A stretch of DNA of 11,174 nucleotides from Candidatus Saccharibacteria bacterium UBA6209 (GTDB lineage Bacteria; Patescibacteriota; Saccharimonadia; Saccharimonadales; Saccharimonadaceae), in NCBI GenBank assembly GCA_905370345.1, contig CAJPKE010000022.1:1-11174 (forward strand), given 5' to 3'. How positions within the stretch are numbered: position 1 is the first letter of the stretch; each line of letters opens with the position of its first letter. Made by a program: the position numbers and the translations under genes. The notes beneath the pieces were generated by a model that was given only the letters and a program-made list of their open reading frames with translations, had not been told where the DNA came from and did not search any database. This document shows, one piece after another, positions 1 to 6,424 of this stretch.

Positions 1-1026
1 TGACATATGAATATCATATTTGCCAGGATTAAAGCCATCCAAACTCTGGTTGAAATTAATCCTCCTATTGTTTTGTATGAAGTCACCAGGAGTGTCTCTA
101 CAGTTGCGATCAGCAAATACAAAACCTCCGTATACAAAGGATATATTCACAAAAACATCTTCAGCAATACCGTCTACAGTTACACCAATATCAATCGAGT
201 CTTCTTGCGTAAAATTTTTTTTACTAGGTATATCAACAGACATACTAACTGAATCGTCATGAGATTCTTCTTCTGCACTAGTAACCGCATCCATATTAAC
301 CTCCGTATATATATCGGCAATTTCCTGAGGTGATCCAATATGTTTTATCTTTCCATTTTCTATATACATGGCTCTCGAGCAAAATCTACGCACAGCATTC
401 ATATCATGCGTCACAAAAACCACAGTCTGATTACTACGTTTAACTTTTTCAAAATAATCAAAACACTTCTGCTGAAAAGCCGCGTCCCCTACAGCCAACA
501 CTTCATCAAGCATTAAAATATCGCCACGAGCTTTAATGGCTACAGAGAAAGCTAACCTAACCTGCATCCCTGATGAGTAATTCTTAAGCTTCTCTTCCAT
601 AAAATCTGCCAACTCAGAGAATTCAACAATATCATCATACATCAGTTCCATCTCTTTATGACTAAATCCCAGTAAAGCTCCATTTAAAAATACATTTTCT
701 CTACCTGTTAATTCTGGATTAAAACCAACACCCAGCTCGATAAACGGGACAAGAGATCCATTTACTCGTACTGAACCCTTCGTCGGAGAATAAATTTGAG
801 CTATAGACTTCAATAAAGTACTCTTACCTGAACCATTTTTACCAACTATTCCAAAAAATTCACCTTTTTTAATATCAAAAGATATATTTTTTAATGGCGT
901 AAATTCCCTGTAGCCTTTTTTGCCTTTAACGTAATTAATGGTCTTCTGTTTAATCCCGTTACTAGACTCTGTTGGTATCTTAAAAGTCTTAGTAAGAGAG
1001 TTAACTTCTATAACTACGTCCTTCAT
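1..1026 (-). CDS. Polysaccharide ABC exporter, ATP-binding subunit (Wzt/TagH type), 3'-truncated by window edge
   Basis: Open for 342 codons from an ATG at 1026 to the left edge without a stop, so the C-terminus is missing. It is a cytoplasmic ATPase that powers export of a polyprenyl-linked glycan through the permease encoded just upstream. Visible motifs: Walker A GKNGSGKST (62-70), the Wzt-like stretch IELGVGFNPELTGRENV (96-112), ABC signature YSSGMQ (150-155), Walker B ILMLDEVLAVGD (170-181) and switch histidine H207. After about residue 245 an acidic linker leads into a beta-rich region (about 260 to the edge) resembling the Wzt C-terminal glycan-recognition domain, although that fold assignment is inference. 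The start is supported by GGAGG at 1044-1040 inside the permease's last codons; only 5 nt separate the two genes, so they are cotranscribed. Family confidence is high; the sugar substrate is unknown. Confidence 0.93.
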   Translation of the reverse strand, partial: MKDVVIEVNSLTKTFKIPTESSNGIKQKTINYVKGKKGYREFTPLKNISFDIKKGEFFGIVGKNGSGKSTLLKSIAQIYSPTKGSVRVNGSLVPFIELGVGFNPELTGRENVFLNGALLGFSHKEMELMYDDIVEFSELADFMEEKLKNYSSGMQVRLAFSVAIKARGDILMLDEVLAVGDAAFQQKCFDYFEKVKRSNQTVVFVTHDMNAVRRFCSRAMYIENGKIKHIGSPQEIADIYTEVNMDAVTSAEEESHDDSVSMSVDIPSKKNFTQEDSIDIGVTVDGIAEDVFVNISFVYGGFVFADRNCRDTPGDFIQNNRRINFNQSLDGFNPGKYDIHMS

Positions 1027-1031
1027 ATATC

Positions 1032-1841
1032 CTAAATCTCCTCCGCAAATGTCTTTGACTGCTTCTTAAAATACCAAACCGCAAACAGAACTATTATAGC
1101 TATAGCTAAAAACGGTACAGACATCATTAGCGGGCTTAATCTATTCCACATAATCATCGTATCTTTAGTTATAAGCACATATCTACTATCTTGAATAATT
1201 TGTGCAACAGGATTAAGAAACAACAGATCAACAGCAAAATTACTCTTCTGTGAAACCATCTGCATTGGATAAATAACAGGGGTGGCATAAAATGCAGCCT
1301 GAGTAAATACCTCCCATAGATATCCAGTATCTCGCGACTTAACATTAAGAGCGGACAAGAAAAAAGCCACTCCTAAAGCAAATATATACAGTTCAATTAT
1401 TAGTGGTATGATTAATAGCGACATCCATGATAATTGAACTCCATTTACTAACACAAATAAAAGCACCACTATCATATTAAATAGCAAATTTATCAATGAG
1501 GATACAGTTCCAGAAATTACAACAATATATTTAGGAAAATTAATCTTTCTGAGTAGGTCACCTCGACCTACTATAGAGTTTAGTCCTTGATTAGTTGCTT
1601 CTACGAAGAAGTTCCATAAAATTATCCCCAGCAATAAATACACTGGAAAATGTTCTATATTCCTTCCTACTCCTAAAAATTTATCAAAAACTACATACAA
1701 TATCGAAAATAGAAAAAGCGGCTTAAGAACACTCCATACATATCCGAGAGCAGAACCCTGATATCTCAATTTAAAATCCGTAATAACTAATTCCCTTAAG
1801 AGAATCCTATTTTTTCTATTAAAAACCTCTAGCCACTTCAT
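1032..1841 (-). CDS. Polysaccharide ABC exporter, permease subunit (ABC-2 type, Wzm/TagG family)
   Basis: A 269-residue integral membrane protein expected to form the transmembrane half of the exporter with the downstream ATPase. The N-terminus has the family's amphipathic segment, including DFKLRYQGSALGYVWSVLKP, followed by about six hydrophobic segments; the length fits the Wzm/TagG family. I chose ATG at 1841 because AGGTGAT (1855-1849), a good match to the anti-Shine-Dalgarno, lies 7 nt upstream. In-frame GTG at 1853 and ATG at 1850 would add four or three residues but would consume that site. The stop is TAG at 1034-1032. The gene is divergent from the glycosyltransferase at 1880, with only 38 bp between the start codons. 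Such exporters move complete undecaprenyl-linked glycans; in a CPR bacterium the product would be a surface polysaccharide or teichoic-like polymer rather than LPS O-antigen (inference). Confidence 0.92.
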   Translation of the reverse strand: MKWLEVFNRKNRILLRELVITDFKLRYQGSALGYVWSVLKPLFLFSILYVVFDKFLGVGRNIEHFPVYLLLGIILWNFFVEATNQGLNSIVGRGDLLRKINFPKYIVVISGTVSSLINLLFNMIVVLLFVLVNGVQLSWMSLLIIPLIIELYIFALGVAFFLSALNVKSRDTGYLWEVFTQAAFYATPVIYPMQMVSQKSNFAVDLLFLNPVAQIIQDSRYVLITKDTMIMWNRLSPLMMSVPFLAIAIIVLFAVWYFKKQSKTFAEEI

Positions 1842-1884
1842 AATATACATCACCTATTATACAATACAAAAAGAACATTATGAA
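1837..1884. promoter_or_regulatory. Overlapping divergent promoters of the ABC exporter and the glycosyltransferase operon
   Basis: On the plus strand TTCATA (1837-1842), a 17-nt spacer and TACAAT (1860-1865) could drive the glycosyltransferase at 1880, giving a leader of about 8 nt. On the minus strand TTCATA (1884-1879), a 17-nt spacer and TATAAT (1861-1856) mirror it. However, transcription from the minus-strand element would begin near 1849, leaving out the exporter's Shine-Dalgarno, so a TATAAT at 1900-1895 inside the opposing gene is an alternative. Each -35 overlaps the start codon of the opposite gene. Hexamers are real matches; use as promoters is inferred. Confidence 0.45.
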
Positions 1885-2893
1885 TAGACTTGCAATTATA
1901 GTTCTTAACTGGAATGGATCTGATGACGCCATAGAATGTGTCGATTCATTAATAAAACAAACTCTAAAACCTACTATTGTTATAGTAGATAATAATAGTA
2001 GCGACGATTCTGTTGCCGTATTTGAAGAATATATATCGTCGCATAAAAAAGAAAAGATTATTTTGCTCAAAAACTTAGATAATCTAGGATTCGCGGGAGG
2101 AATTAATACAGGATTAATCTATGCTCTAAAAAACAACTTTGAATATATTGGTGTACTTAATCCGGATGCGATAGCTGATAAAAATTGGTGCGAATCTCTC
2201 ACTTATCAATTATCAAAATACCCACAGTGCGGTATTGTAACTGGAATTTTACAGAGGCGAGACGGCAAGACTCTTGACACAACTGGTGATTTTTATACAA
2301 CCTGGGGACTTCCTGGACCAAGAAATCGTGATGAGCCAATAAAAAACGCGCCAGCTAAGTCTGGAGAAATATTTGGAGCGACTGGTGGTGGAGCCATTTA
2401 TCGTGCAAAAATCTTTGATAATATAGATATGTTTGATGAAGATTTCTTCATGTATTATGAGGATGTCGATTTAAGCTTCCGAGCACAATTAGCCGGCTGG
2501 AAAGTTCGCTTCACGCCCAAGGCTATCGCTTATCATAAAGTTGGCGCTAGTAGTAAAAAAGTTCCCGGATTAGCTGTCTACAATACTTTTAAAAACTTGC
2601 CGTTAGTCTTCATTAAAAATGTTCCGGGTAAACTATTTTGGTATATTGGCATACGATTTTTACTGACATATTGGTTGATTTTTGCCAGCGCAATTCGCCA
2701 CGGCAACGGTTGGCCCGCATTCAAGGGCGCTTTAGTATCAATTATTCACAAACCGGCAGCTTATAAAAAACGTTTTTATATCCAAAAAAATCGTAAGGTT
2801 TCCGTCGACTATATTCGTAATATTATCCACGATGGACCACTGCCAAATCAAACTGGATTATTAAAATTTAAGCATTTTTTCAGAATAAAATAA
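1880..2893 (+). CDS. GT2-family glycosyltransferase (rhamnosyltransferase-like)
   Basis: A 337-residue GT-A fold glycosyltransferase predicted to transfer a nucleotide-activated sugar onto a growing glycan at the inner face of the membrane. Visible features are the opening strand AIIVLNWNG (5-13), VDNNSSD (36-42) for nucleotide binding, GFAGGIN (70-76), LNPDA (93-97) in the metal-binding position, and YEDVDLSFR (193-201) containing the probable catalytic acidic residues. This set is typical of the rhamnosyltransferase-like branch (WbbL/RgpB-type), but donor and acceptor cannot be read from sequence. A hydrophobic stretch around 245-272 suggests membrane attachment. The ATG at 1880 directly precedes the first strand of the fold, so the start is secure; no Shine-Dalgarno is visible, consistent with a very short leader. 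It is first of three cotranscribed genes and divergent from the exporter it probably supplies. Confidence 0.9.
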   Translation: MNRLAIIVLNWNGSDDAIECVDSLIKQTLKPTIVIVDNNSSDDSVAVFEEYISSHKKEKIILLKNLDNLGFAGGINTGLIYALKNNFEYIGVLNPDAIADKNWCESLTYQLSKYPQCGIVTGILQRRDGKTLDTTGDFYTTWGLPGPRNRDEPIKNAPAKSGEIFGATGGGAIYRAKIFDNIDMFDEDFFMYYEDVDLSFRAQLAGWKVRFTPKAIAYHKVGASSKKVPGLAVYNTFKNLPLVFIKNVPGKLFWYIGIRFLLTYWLIFASAIRHGNGWPAFKGALVSIIHKPAAYKKRFYIQKNRKVSVDYIRNIIHDGPLPNQTGLLKFKHFFRIK

Positions 2894-2906
2894 TATATTT
2901 AATACC

Positions 2907-3857
2907 ATGAAAACCATCACCCTTCTCATTCCTGTCTACAATGAAGAATCTGTTTTACCGCAATTATTTAAGCGCTTGGACGAATTTACAAAAAACACAC
3001 CCAATTATCAATTCGAATTTCTCTTCATAAACGACGGCAGCACCGATAAATCTTTTTCAATCATAGCCGAGCAATCGAAAAAAGATTCTCGGATTAGCTA
3101 CATAAATCTATCGCGAAACTTCGGTAAGGAAATTGCCATGATAGCTGGAATTGACCACGTAAAAAGTGACGCTCTGGTGATTATCGATGCAGATTTACAA
3201 GACCCGCCGGAGCTCATCCAGGAAATGATTTCGTATTGGGAAGATGGTTACGATGACGTCTATGCTCGCCGCAATAATCGACAAGGCGAAACCTGGCTGA
3301 AGAAAAAAACCAGCCAATGGTATTACAGAATATTGCAAAAATCAACCAACATCCCCATTCAGGTCGACACTGGAGATTTTCGCTTGCTGGATCGCCGATG
3401 CATTGAGGCTTTGCAAAAATTCCGCGAATCTCAGCGCAATACAAAAGCAATTTTTAGCTGGATTGGCTATAGGAAAAAAGAGATATTTTATGATCGCGAT
3501 CCCAGATTAGCCGGTCAAACCAAATGGAATTACCGAAAACTACTCAACTTGGCAATTGACGGAATCACCAGCTTTACTACTGCACCGCTACGAATGGCAA
3601 CTATTTTTGGATTCATCATTTCGTTCATTGCTTTTGTCTGGATTATTTATCTTTTAGTTCGCCCTTTGTTCGGAGTTTCTACTGGCGCTGGGTATTCTTC
3701 CTTAATGGCAGTCATCTTATTCCTCGGCGGAGTTCAGTTATTATCCTTAGGTATAATTGGTGAATATGTAGGACGAATATTTATTGAAACAAAAAACAGA
3801 CCATTATATTTAATAGAGGAGTATCATGCAGGAAATATTAAAAAAACACGCCGATAA
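2907..3857 (+). CDS. Polyprenyl-phosphate glycosyltransferase (GtrB/DPM1/ArnC type)
   Basis: A 316-residue GT2 enzyme expected to load a sugar onto undecaprenyl phosphate at the cytoplasmic face. Motifs: LLIPVYNEE (6-14), NDGSTD (42-47), LSRNFGKE (68-75), the DPM1-type DADLQDPP (94-101) carrying metal-binding aspartates, DTGDFRLLDR (154-163) and AGQTKWNYRKL (202-212). Two C-terminal transmembrane helices (about 230-256 and 264-291) match the GtrB architecture, and the length is typical. It starts 13 nt after the preceding gene with no clear Shine-Dalgarno. Its last 32 nt overlap the GtrA-family gene. In known systems GtrB makes the lipid-linked sugar, a GtrA-like protein is thought to help flip it, and a separate membrane transferase attaches it; that third component is not in this window. 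The sugar (glucose, GlcNAc or other) is unknown. Confidence 0.92.
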   Translation: MKTITLLIPVYNEESVLPQLFKRLDEFTKNTPNYQFEFLFINDGSTDKSFSIIAEQSKKDSRISYINLSRNFGKEIAMIAGIDHVKSDALVIIDADLQDPPELIQEMISYWEDGYDDVYARRNNRQGETWLKKKTSQWYYRILQKSTNIPIQVDTGDFRLLDRRCIEALQKFRESQRNTKAIFSWIGYRKKEIFYDRDPRLAGQTKWNYRKLLNLAIDGITSFTTAPLRMATIFGFIISFIAFVWIIYLLVRPLFGVSTGAGYSSLMAVILFLGGVQLLSLGIIGEYVGRIFIETKNRPLYLIEEYHAGNIKKTRR

Positions 3858-4260
3858 ATTCAGGTTTCTTATCGTTGGCAGTACTAATACAGTACTAGAT
3901 TTTGGCATACTTTTTAGCCTAACAATCTTCTTAAATATTCCAAAAGAGTTTGCTAATTTCATATCAACATTCGTTGCTTTTTTGTTCTCATTTTTTGCAA
4001 ATAAAAAATATACTTTCAAGTCAACATCCCAAAACTTGAAAAAACAATTTCTTTTATTCGCCGCAGTTACACTATTTGGTTTATGGGTAATCCAAACAAT
4101 TATCATCACTATTATTACACCTATATTCATAAACTTTGGACTGAACAAATCACTTGCCCTATTGATTAGCAAGCTAGCCGCTACAGTAGTCAGCCTCGTT
4201 TGGAATTACGTTCTATATTCCAGAATAGTCTTTAAGGATGCTAAGAACTCTTCTGACTAA
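3826..4260 (+). CDS. GtrA-family membrane protein
   Basis: A 144-residue protein with four predicted transmembrane helices (about 12-33, 38-60, 72-98 and 106-133). It has the family's conserved start FRFLIVGSTNTVLDFGILF (12-30) and the NKKYTF motif (62-67) after helix 2. GtrA-like proteins are thought to help translocate undecaprenyl-phosphate-linked sugars across the membrane. Adjacency to a GtrB-type transferase is the classic context. A strong AGAGGAG (3815-3821) lies 4 nt before the ATG and inside the preceding gene, so translation is probably coupled through the 32-nt overlap. The 3' end overlaps the convergent jag gene by 20 bp, and I see no terminator hairpin between them. The family call is firm; the flippase role is family knowledge, not shown here. 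Confidence 0.88.
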   Translation: MQEILKKHADKFRFLIVGSTNTVLDFGILFSLTIFLNIPKEFANFISTFVAFLFSFFANKKYTFKSTSQNLKKQFLLFAAVTLFGLWVIQTIIITIITPIFINFGLNKSLALLISKLAATVVSLVWNYVLYSRIVFKDAKNSSD

Positions 4261-4702
4261 TAATCAGCCGTCGTTCGCGACCTTCACCTTCAGAATGCGT
4301 ATCAATATCGCTATATTCACCAGCCAAGTGATGCACCGTCCAGCGATCAGCGGCATTCAAATCCACCACCTTTGATTCACCAGTTCGACGGACTTCCTCA
4401 ATCCAGCCGCGCGCCTTTTCGGCAATTTTTTCAGCGTGCTGCTTTTTATAGTCCGCAATATCCAAATTAACTCGAACAGTTGACGCTTCTTTATGATGAA
4501 GAGCTGTCGACAAAAGGTTCTGAATACTACGCAATGTTTCCGCATTTCTACCGATTAAAATACTACTTCGCTCGCTATGCGGAATTGAAGCTACAACAAT
4601 TCCATCTTCGATTTTTACCGAAACTTCCAGATTCAAGTCAAAGAACGTTAGCAAATCCTCTAAATATTTTTTTACAAATTCAACTGTTTCAATTTGATCC
4701 AT
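4241..4702 (-). CDS. jag: KH-R3H RNA-binding protein Jag/KhpB (EloR)
   Basis: A 153-residue cytoplasmic RNA-binding protein encoded, as in most bacteria, immediately after yidC. The KH domain spans about 25-80; its nucleic-acid loop reads GRNA (51-54) rather than the usual GxxG, then ETLRSIQNLL. A charged helical stretch (84-106) leads to an R3H domain with R120 and H124 spaced as required and the C-terminal SEGEGRERRLII (137-148). The N-terminal Jag_N domain of the Bacillus/Streptococcus protein is absent; KH starts almost at the N-terminus. AGGAGG (4712-4707) overlaps the yidC stop codon and lies 4 nt before the ATG, indicating translational coupling. In Gram-positives KhpB/EloR with KhpA influences cell elongation and division through RNA binding; whether that holds here is inference. 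The stop lies inside the convergent gtrA-like gene. Confidence 0.9.
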   Translation of the reverse strand: MDQIETVEFVKKYLEDLLTFFDLNLEVSVKIEDGIVVASIPHSERSSILIGRNAETLRSIQNLLSTALHHKEASTVRVNLDIADYKKQHAEKIAEKARGWIEEVRRTGESKVVDLNAADRWTVHHLAGEYSDIDTHSEGEGRERRLIISQKSS

Positions 4703-4711
4703 AAATCCTCC

Positions 4712-5632
4712 TTAATCCTTAGCCTTGATTCGAGTTACCCTGGCTTCTGTAGCCTTTTTAACACGTTTATCGATTTTTGTCGATGCTTTAGATTTTTGGG
4801 ATGATTTTTTATCTGCAATTTCTTGCATTTCTTTAGAGTCTTGCTTGAAGATGATATAGTTCTGGAGATATCCCACGGCGCTGGCTGTTGTCAAATAAAG
4901 AGCCAAGGCTGCCGGCAAATACACAATCACAAAGAACATCATTACTGGCATAAATTTCATCATTTTTCGTGTCATAATGGCATTTACTTCCGCCTGATCT
5001 GCCTCTTTTCCATCGCCAGCCTCAGCTAAAATGTCACGCAACTTACGATTGCTGTCAGATTGGGGTGACAATTGTTTTGAAGTTAAATATTGCAAATATG
5101 CCGCAACTGCCGCCAAAATAACCAAGCCAATAACAATTCCATTCTTTGATACCGCGTATTGTGTCAAATCTATAATTCCCAGAAAATTCTGATTAAATTG
5201 ATCCGGATTATTCACTAAATTATTAGCAACCGGCAGATTCTTCATAAAATCATAAACATATTTTCCTAAGTCGGCGCGGCTAGAAACGAAAATCTGCACC
5301 ACTCGATACATCGCAATCAAAATTGGCAACTGAATAATCATAACGCCAATTGAGCCAAAGGCACTGACGTTGTGTTTTTTATAAAGCTCCACCATCGCTA
5401 GGTTACGCATTTGCGGATTTTTTGCGTATTGTTTTTTAAGTTTTGCTAGCTCTGGCTGCATTTTACGCATGGCTTTTGCTTGGTGAAGTTGCTTTTTAAT
5501 TAGCGGCCAAAGTAAAAGTCTTACAATAATCGTAAAGATAATAACGCTAACACCAAAATCCGGAATCAGACTATAAATAGCCATTAGCAAATTTAAAATC
5601 GGTCGAACAATAAACTCATCAAAAAAACTCAT
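4712..5632 (-). CDS. yidC: Membrane protein insertase YidC/Oxa1/SpoIIIJ
   Basis: A 306-residue polytopic insertase that integrates inner-membrane proteins alone or with SecYEG. It begins directly in TM1 and lacks the large periplasmic domain of proteobacterial YidC, resembling the short Gram-positive type, but no signal peptide or lipobox cysteine is visible. R38, in IIVRLLLWPLIKKQ (35-48), matches the conserved arginine of the hydrophilic groove. The cytoplasmic helical hairpin (about 48-95, rich in Lys/Met/Gln) follows, then hydrophobic segments near 97-117, 165-185, 230-250 and 252-266. The C-terminal tail after about 275 is strongly basic, as in forms that contact ribosomes. A TGCTATAAT element ends 6 nt upstream of the ATG, so a leaderless mRNA is predicted. 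The gene lies between rnpA and jag, the standard order. Confidence 0.95.
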   Translation of the reverse strand: MSFFDEFIVRPILNLLMAIYSLIPDFGVSVIIFTIIVRLLLWPLIKKQLHQAKAMRKMQPELAKLKKQYAKNPQMRNLAMVELYKKHNVSAFGSIGVMIIQLPILIAMYRVVQIFVSSRADLGKYVYDFMKNLPVANNLVNNPDQFNQNFLGIIDLTQYAVSKNGIVIGLVILAAVAAYLQYLTSKQLSPQSDSNRKLRDILAEAGDGKEADQAEVNAIMTRKMMKFMPVMMFFVIVYLPAALALYLTTASAVGYLQNYIIFKQDSKEMQEIADKKSSQKSKASTKIDKRVKKATEARVTRIKAKD

Positions 5633-5638
5633 GTCTTG

Positions 5639-5647
5639 ATTATAGCA
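5639..5647 (-). promoter_or_regulatory. Extended -10 promoter of yidC-jag
   Basis: TGCTATAAT (5647-5639) is a perfect TGn-TATAAT, preceded by a T run. Only 6 nt separate it from the yidC ATG at 5632, so transcription would begin at or next to the start codon. No good -35 is visible at the usual distance (TGTATA at 5667-5662 is weak) and there is no Shine-Dalgarno. Confidence 0.6.
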
Positions 5648-5656
5648 AAAAAGCGC

Positions 5657-6004
5657 CTATTTATACAGTTGAGCTTGAGAGAAAAGATTCTTTATTGTCT
5701 GTTTTAGGTCTTTATGTGGCATCGATAAAACTTCCGCCGAAAATATAATAACAGCCACATCTTGGTCATTTTTCATATTAGGCAGCTCCAGGCGAATAAT
5801 TTCATAAACACGTCGACGTATACGATTCCGACGCACCGCTGATTTTAGAACTTTTTTACTAACAACAACCGCAAACCTGCTGTGATTTCGATATGGGTTC
5901 TTCACGTATTTTATCGTGGCTATAGACGAACGAACCGCTTGTCCATTTTTATAGACAAACTTAAGACTGCCATGACCATGAAAACGATTACATTGTTGTA
6001 ACAT
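5657..6004 (-). CDS. rnpA: Ribonuclease P protein component
   Basis: A 115-residue basic protein that binds the catalytic RNase P RNA and helps mature the 5' ends of tRNAs. The family signature is clear: RFAVVVSKKV (43-52) forms the central strand, followed by the RNR helix AVRRNRIRRRVYEIIR (56-71). The N-terminus MLQQCNRF aligns with the usual short lead-in before the first conserved residues, supporting ATG at 6004 as the start. Length is normal (family about 110-130). The stop is TAG, 24 nt before yidC. The gene sits between rpmH and yidC, as expected. A TGATATAAT element ends 8 nt upstream of the ATG, so a transcript with essentially no leader is predicted and no Shine-Dalgarno is present. 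Confidence 0.95.
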   Translation of the reverse strand: MLQQCNRFHGHGSLKFVYKNGQAVRSSIATIKYVKNPYRNHSRFAVVVSKKVLKSAVRRNRIRRRVYEIIRLELPNMKNDQDVAVIIFSAEVLSMPHKDLKQTIKNLFSQAQLYK

Positions 6005-6012
6005 ATTTTACA

Positions 6013-6021
6013 ATTATATCA
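6013..6021 (-). promoter_or_regulatory. Extended -10 promoter of rnpA
   Basis: TGATATAAT (6021-6013) is a perfect extended -10 whose leading T comes from the T-tract of the rpmH terminator. The predicted start of transcription, about 7 nt downstream, falls 1-2 nt before or on the rnpA ATG at 6004. The -35 position (6041-6036, TCGATG) lies within the terminator hairpin and is poor. Confidence 0.6.
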
Positions 6022-6047
6022 AAAAATCCCGCCTTCATCGACGGGAT
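6021..6047 (-). terminator. Rho-independent terminator of rpmH
   Basis: Reading the minus strand, ATCCCGTC (6047-6040) pairs with GGCGGGAT (6033-6026) as an 8-bp stem with one G-U wobble around a 6-nt loop, followed directly by TTTTTT (ending at 6021). It starts 17 nt after the rpmH stop codon and runs into the rnpA promoter. Confidence 0.85.
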
Positions 6048-6063
6048 AATTTTTAGCTATCAA

Positions 6064-6201
6064 TTAAATAGCAATTTTAGCGCGGCCCTTTAGGCGGCGG
6101 CGCTTCAAAACCATCCTACCAGCCTTGGTAGAAACTCGTGCCCTAAAACCGTGCGTCTTTGCGCGATGTCGGGTGTGTGGTTGAAATGTTCGCTTTGGCA
6201 T
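6064..6201 (-). CDS. rpmH: 50S ribosomal protein L34
   Basis: A 45-residue, extremely basic ribosomal protein of the large subunit, within the family's usual 44-47 residues. The sequence opens MPKRTFQPHTRHRAKTHGF, then FRARVSTKAGRMVLKRRR, matching the canonical L34 pattern (KRT-Q-, AKTHGFRARM-TKAGR-VLKRRR-KGR) nearly residue for residue. ATG at 6201 and TAA at 6066-6064 are unambiguous. It opens the rpmH-rnpA-yidC-jag block beside the origin. A strong promoter lies immediately upstream and a hairpin terminator immediately downstream, so it is probably a monocistronic unit, unlike the frequent rpmH-rnpA cotranscription. No Shine-Dalgarno is present. Confidence 0.97.
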   Translation of the reverse strand: MPKRTFQPHTRHRAKTHGFRARVSTKAGRMVLKRRRLKGRAKIAI

Positions 6202-6211
6202 ATCAATAAAT

Positions 6212-6240
6212 AGTATATATTCTTTCAGTACTTTTTGCAA
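6212..6240 (-). promoter_or_regulatory. Sigma-70-type promoter of rpmH
   Basis: TTGCAA (6240-6235), a 17-nt spacer and TATACT (6217-6212) make a good promoter. The -10 ends 10 nt before the ATG at 6201, so the transcript would start about 0-6 nt before the start codon, leaving no room for a Shine-Dalgarno site. Confidence 0.65.
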
Positions 6241-6252
6241 GTCGACAATGAC

Positions 6253-6369
6253 TTTTCCACTATTGACGTATATTTTTCCACAGTTTTAACAGATGAGAAT
6301 TTTAGTTGTGGAAAACTCTACCCCTGTTTTGAATAGTAACCTTTCTGCTCCGTTTATACTTGTGGAAAA
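6253..6369. other. DnaA-box cluster upstream of dnaA (part of oriC / dnaA autoregulation)
   Basis: The 223-bp rpmH-dnaA spacer holds four DnaA-box-like 9-mers: TTTTCCACT (6253-6261) and TTTTCCACA (6274-6282) on the plus strand, then TGTGGAAAA at 6307-6315 and 6361-6369 (the same box inverted). All carry TTTT rather than the textbook TTAT. The two boxes nearest dnaA are both followed by ACTC and a C-run. The last lies just upstream of the dnaA -10, positioned for DnaA to control its own gene. Box function is inferred from sequence and location. Confidence 0.75.
6315..6333 (+). repeat. oriC-linked direct repeat, copy 1
   Basis: ACTCTACCCCTGTTT (6315-6329), followed by TGAA, is repeated exactly over 15 bp, then GAA, at 7940-7957 in the other oriC spacer. 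The copies flank dnaA in the same orientation, each near DnaA boxes. I do not recognise the element. Confidence 0.7.
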
Positions 6370-6380
6370 CTCCCCTTATT

Positions 6381-6389
6381 TGCTATAGT
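6381..6389 (+). promoter_or_regulatory. Extended -10 promoter of dnaA
   Basis: TGCTATAGT (6381-6389) is a 1-mismatch extended -10. Transcription is predicted near 6396, giving a leader of about 30 nt that contains the dnaA Shine-Dalgarno. A DnaA box (6361-6369) overlaps the -35 position, suggesting autorepression. Confidence 0.55.
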
Positions 6390-6424
6390 AAAGACAGTTA
6401 ACAGAATTTGAGGGAGTAATTTTC

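Noticed and set aside
7..262. Two plus-strand frames of about 80 codons at the left edge.
   Set aside because: They are antisense to the clear ABC ATPase coding frame, which carries all family motifs.
1880..2893. Apparent composition shift within the GT2 gene (AT-richer first part, GC-richer end) as a recombination boundary.
   Set aside because: Line-by-line GC counts fluctuate widely (about 23-53 percent) in both parts, so no clean break can be supported by eye.
4480..4704. A 74-codon plus-strand frame.
   Set aside because: It is antisense to the jag KH domain and has no independent support.
5645..5660. Possible terminator between rnpA and yidC (GGCGC followed by six T).
   Set aside because: There is no complementary arm for a stem; the T-run is better explained as part of the yidC promoter.
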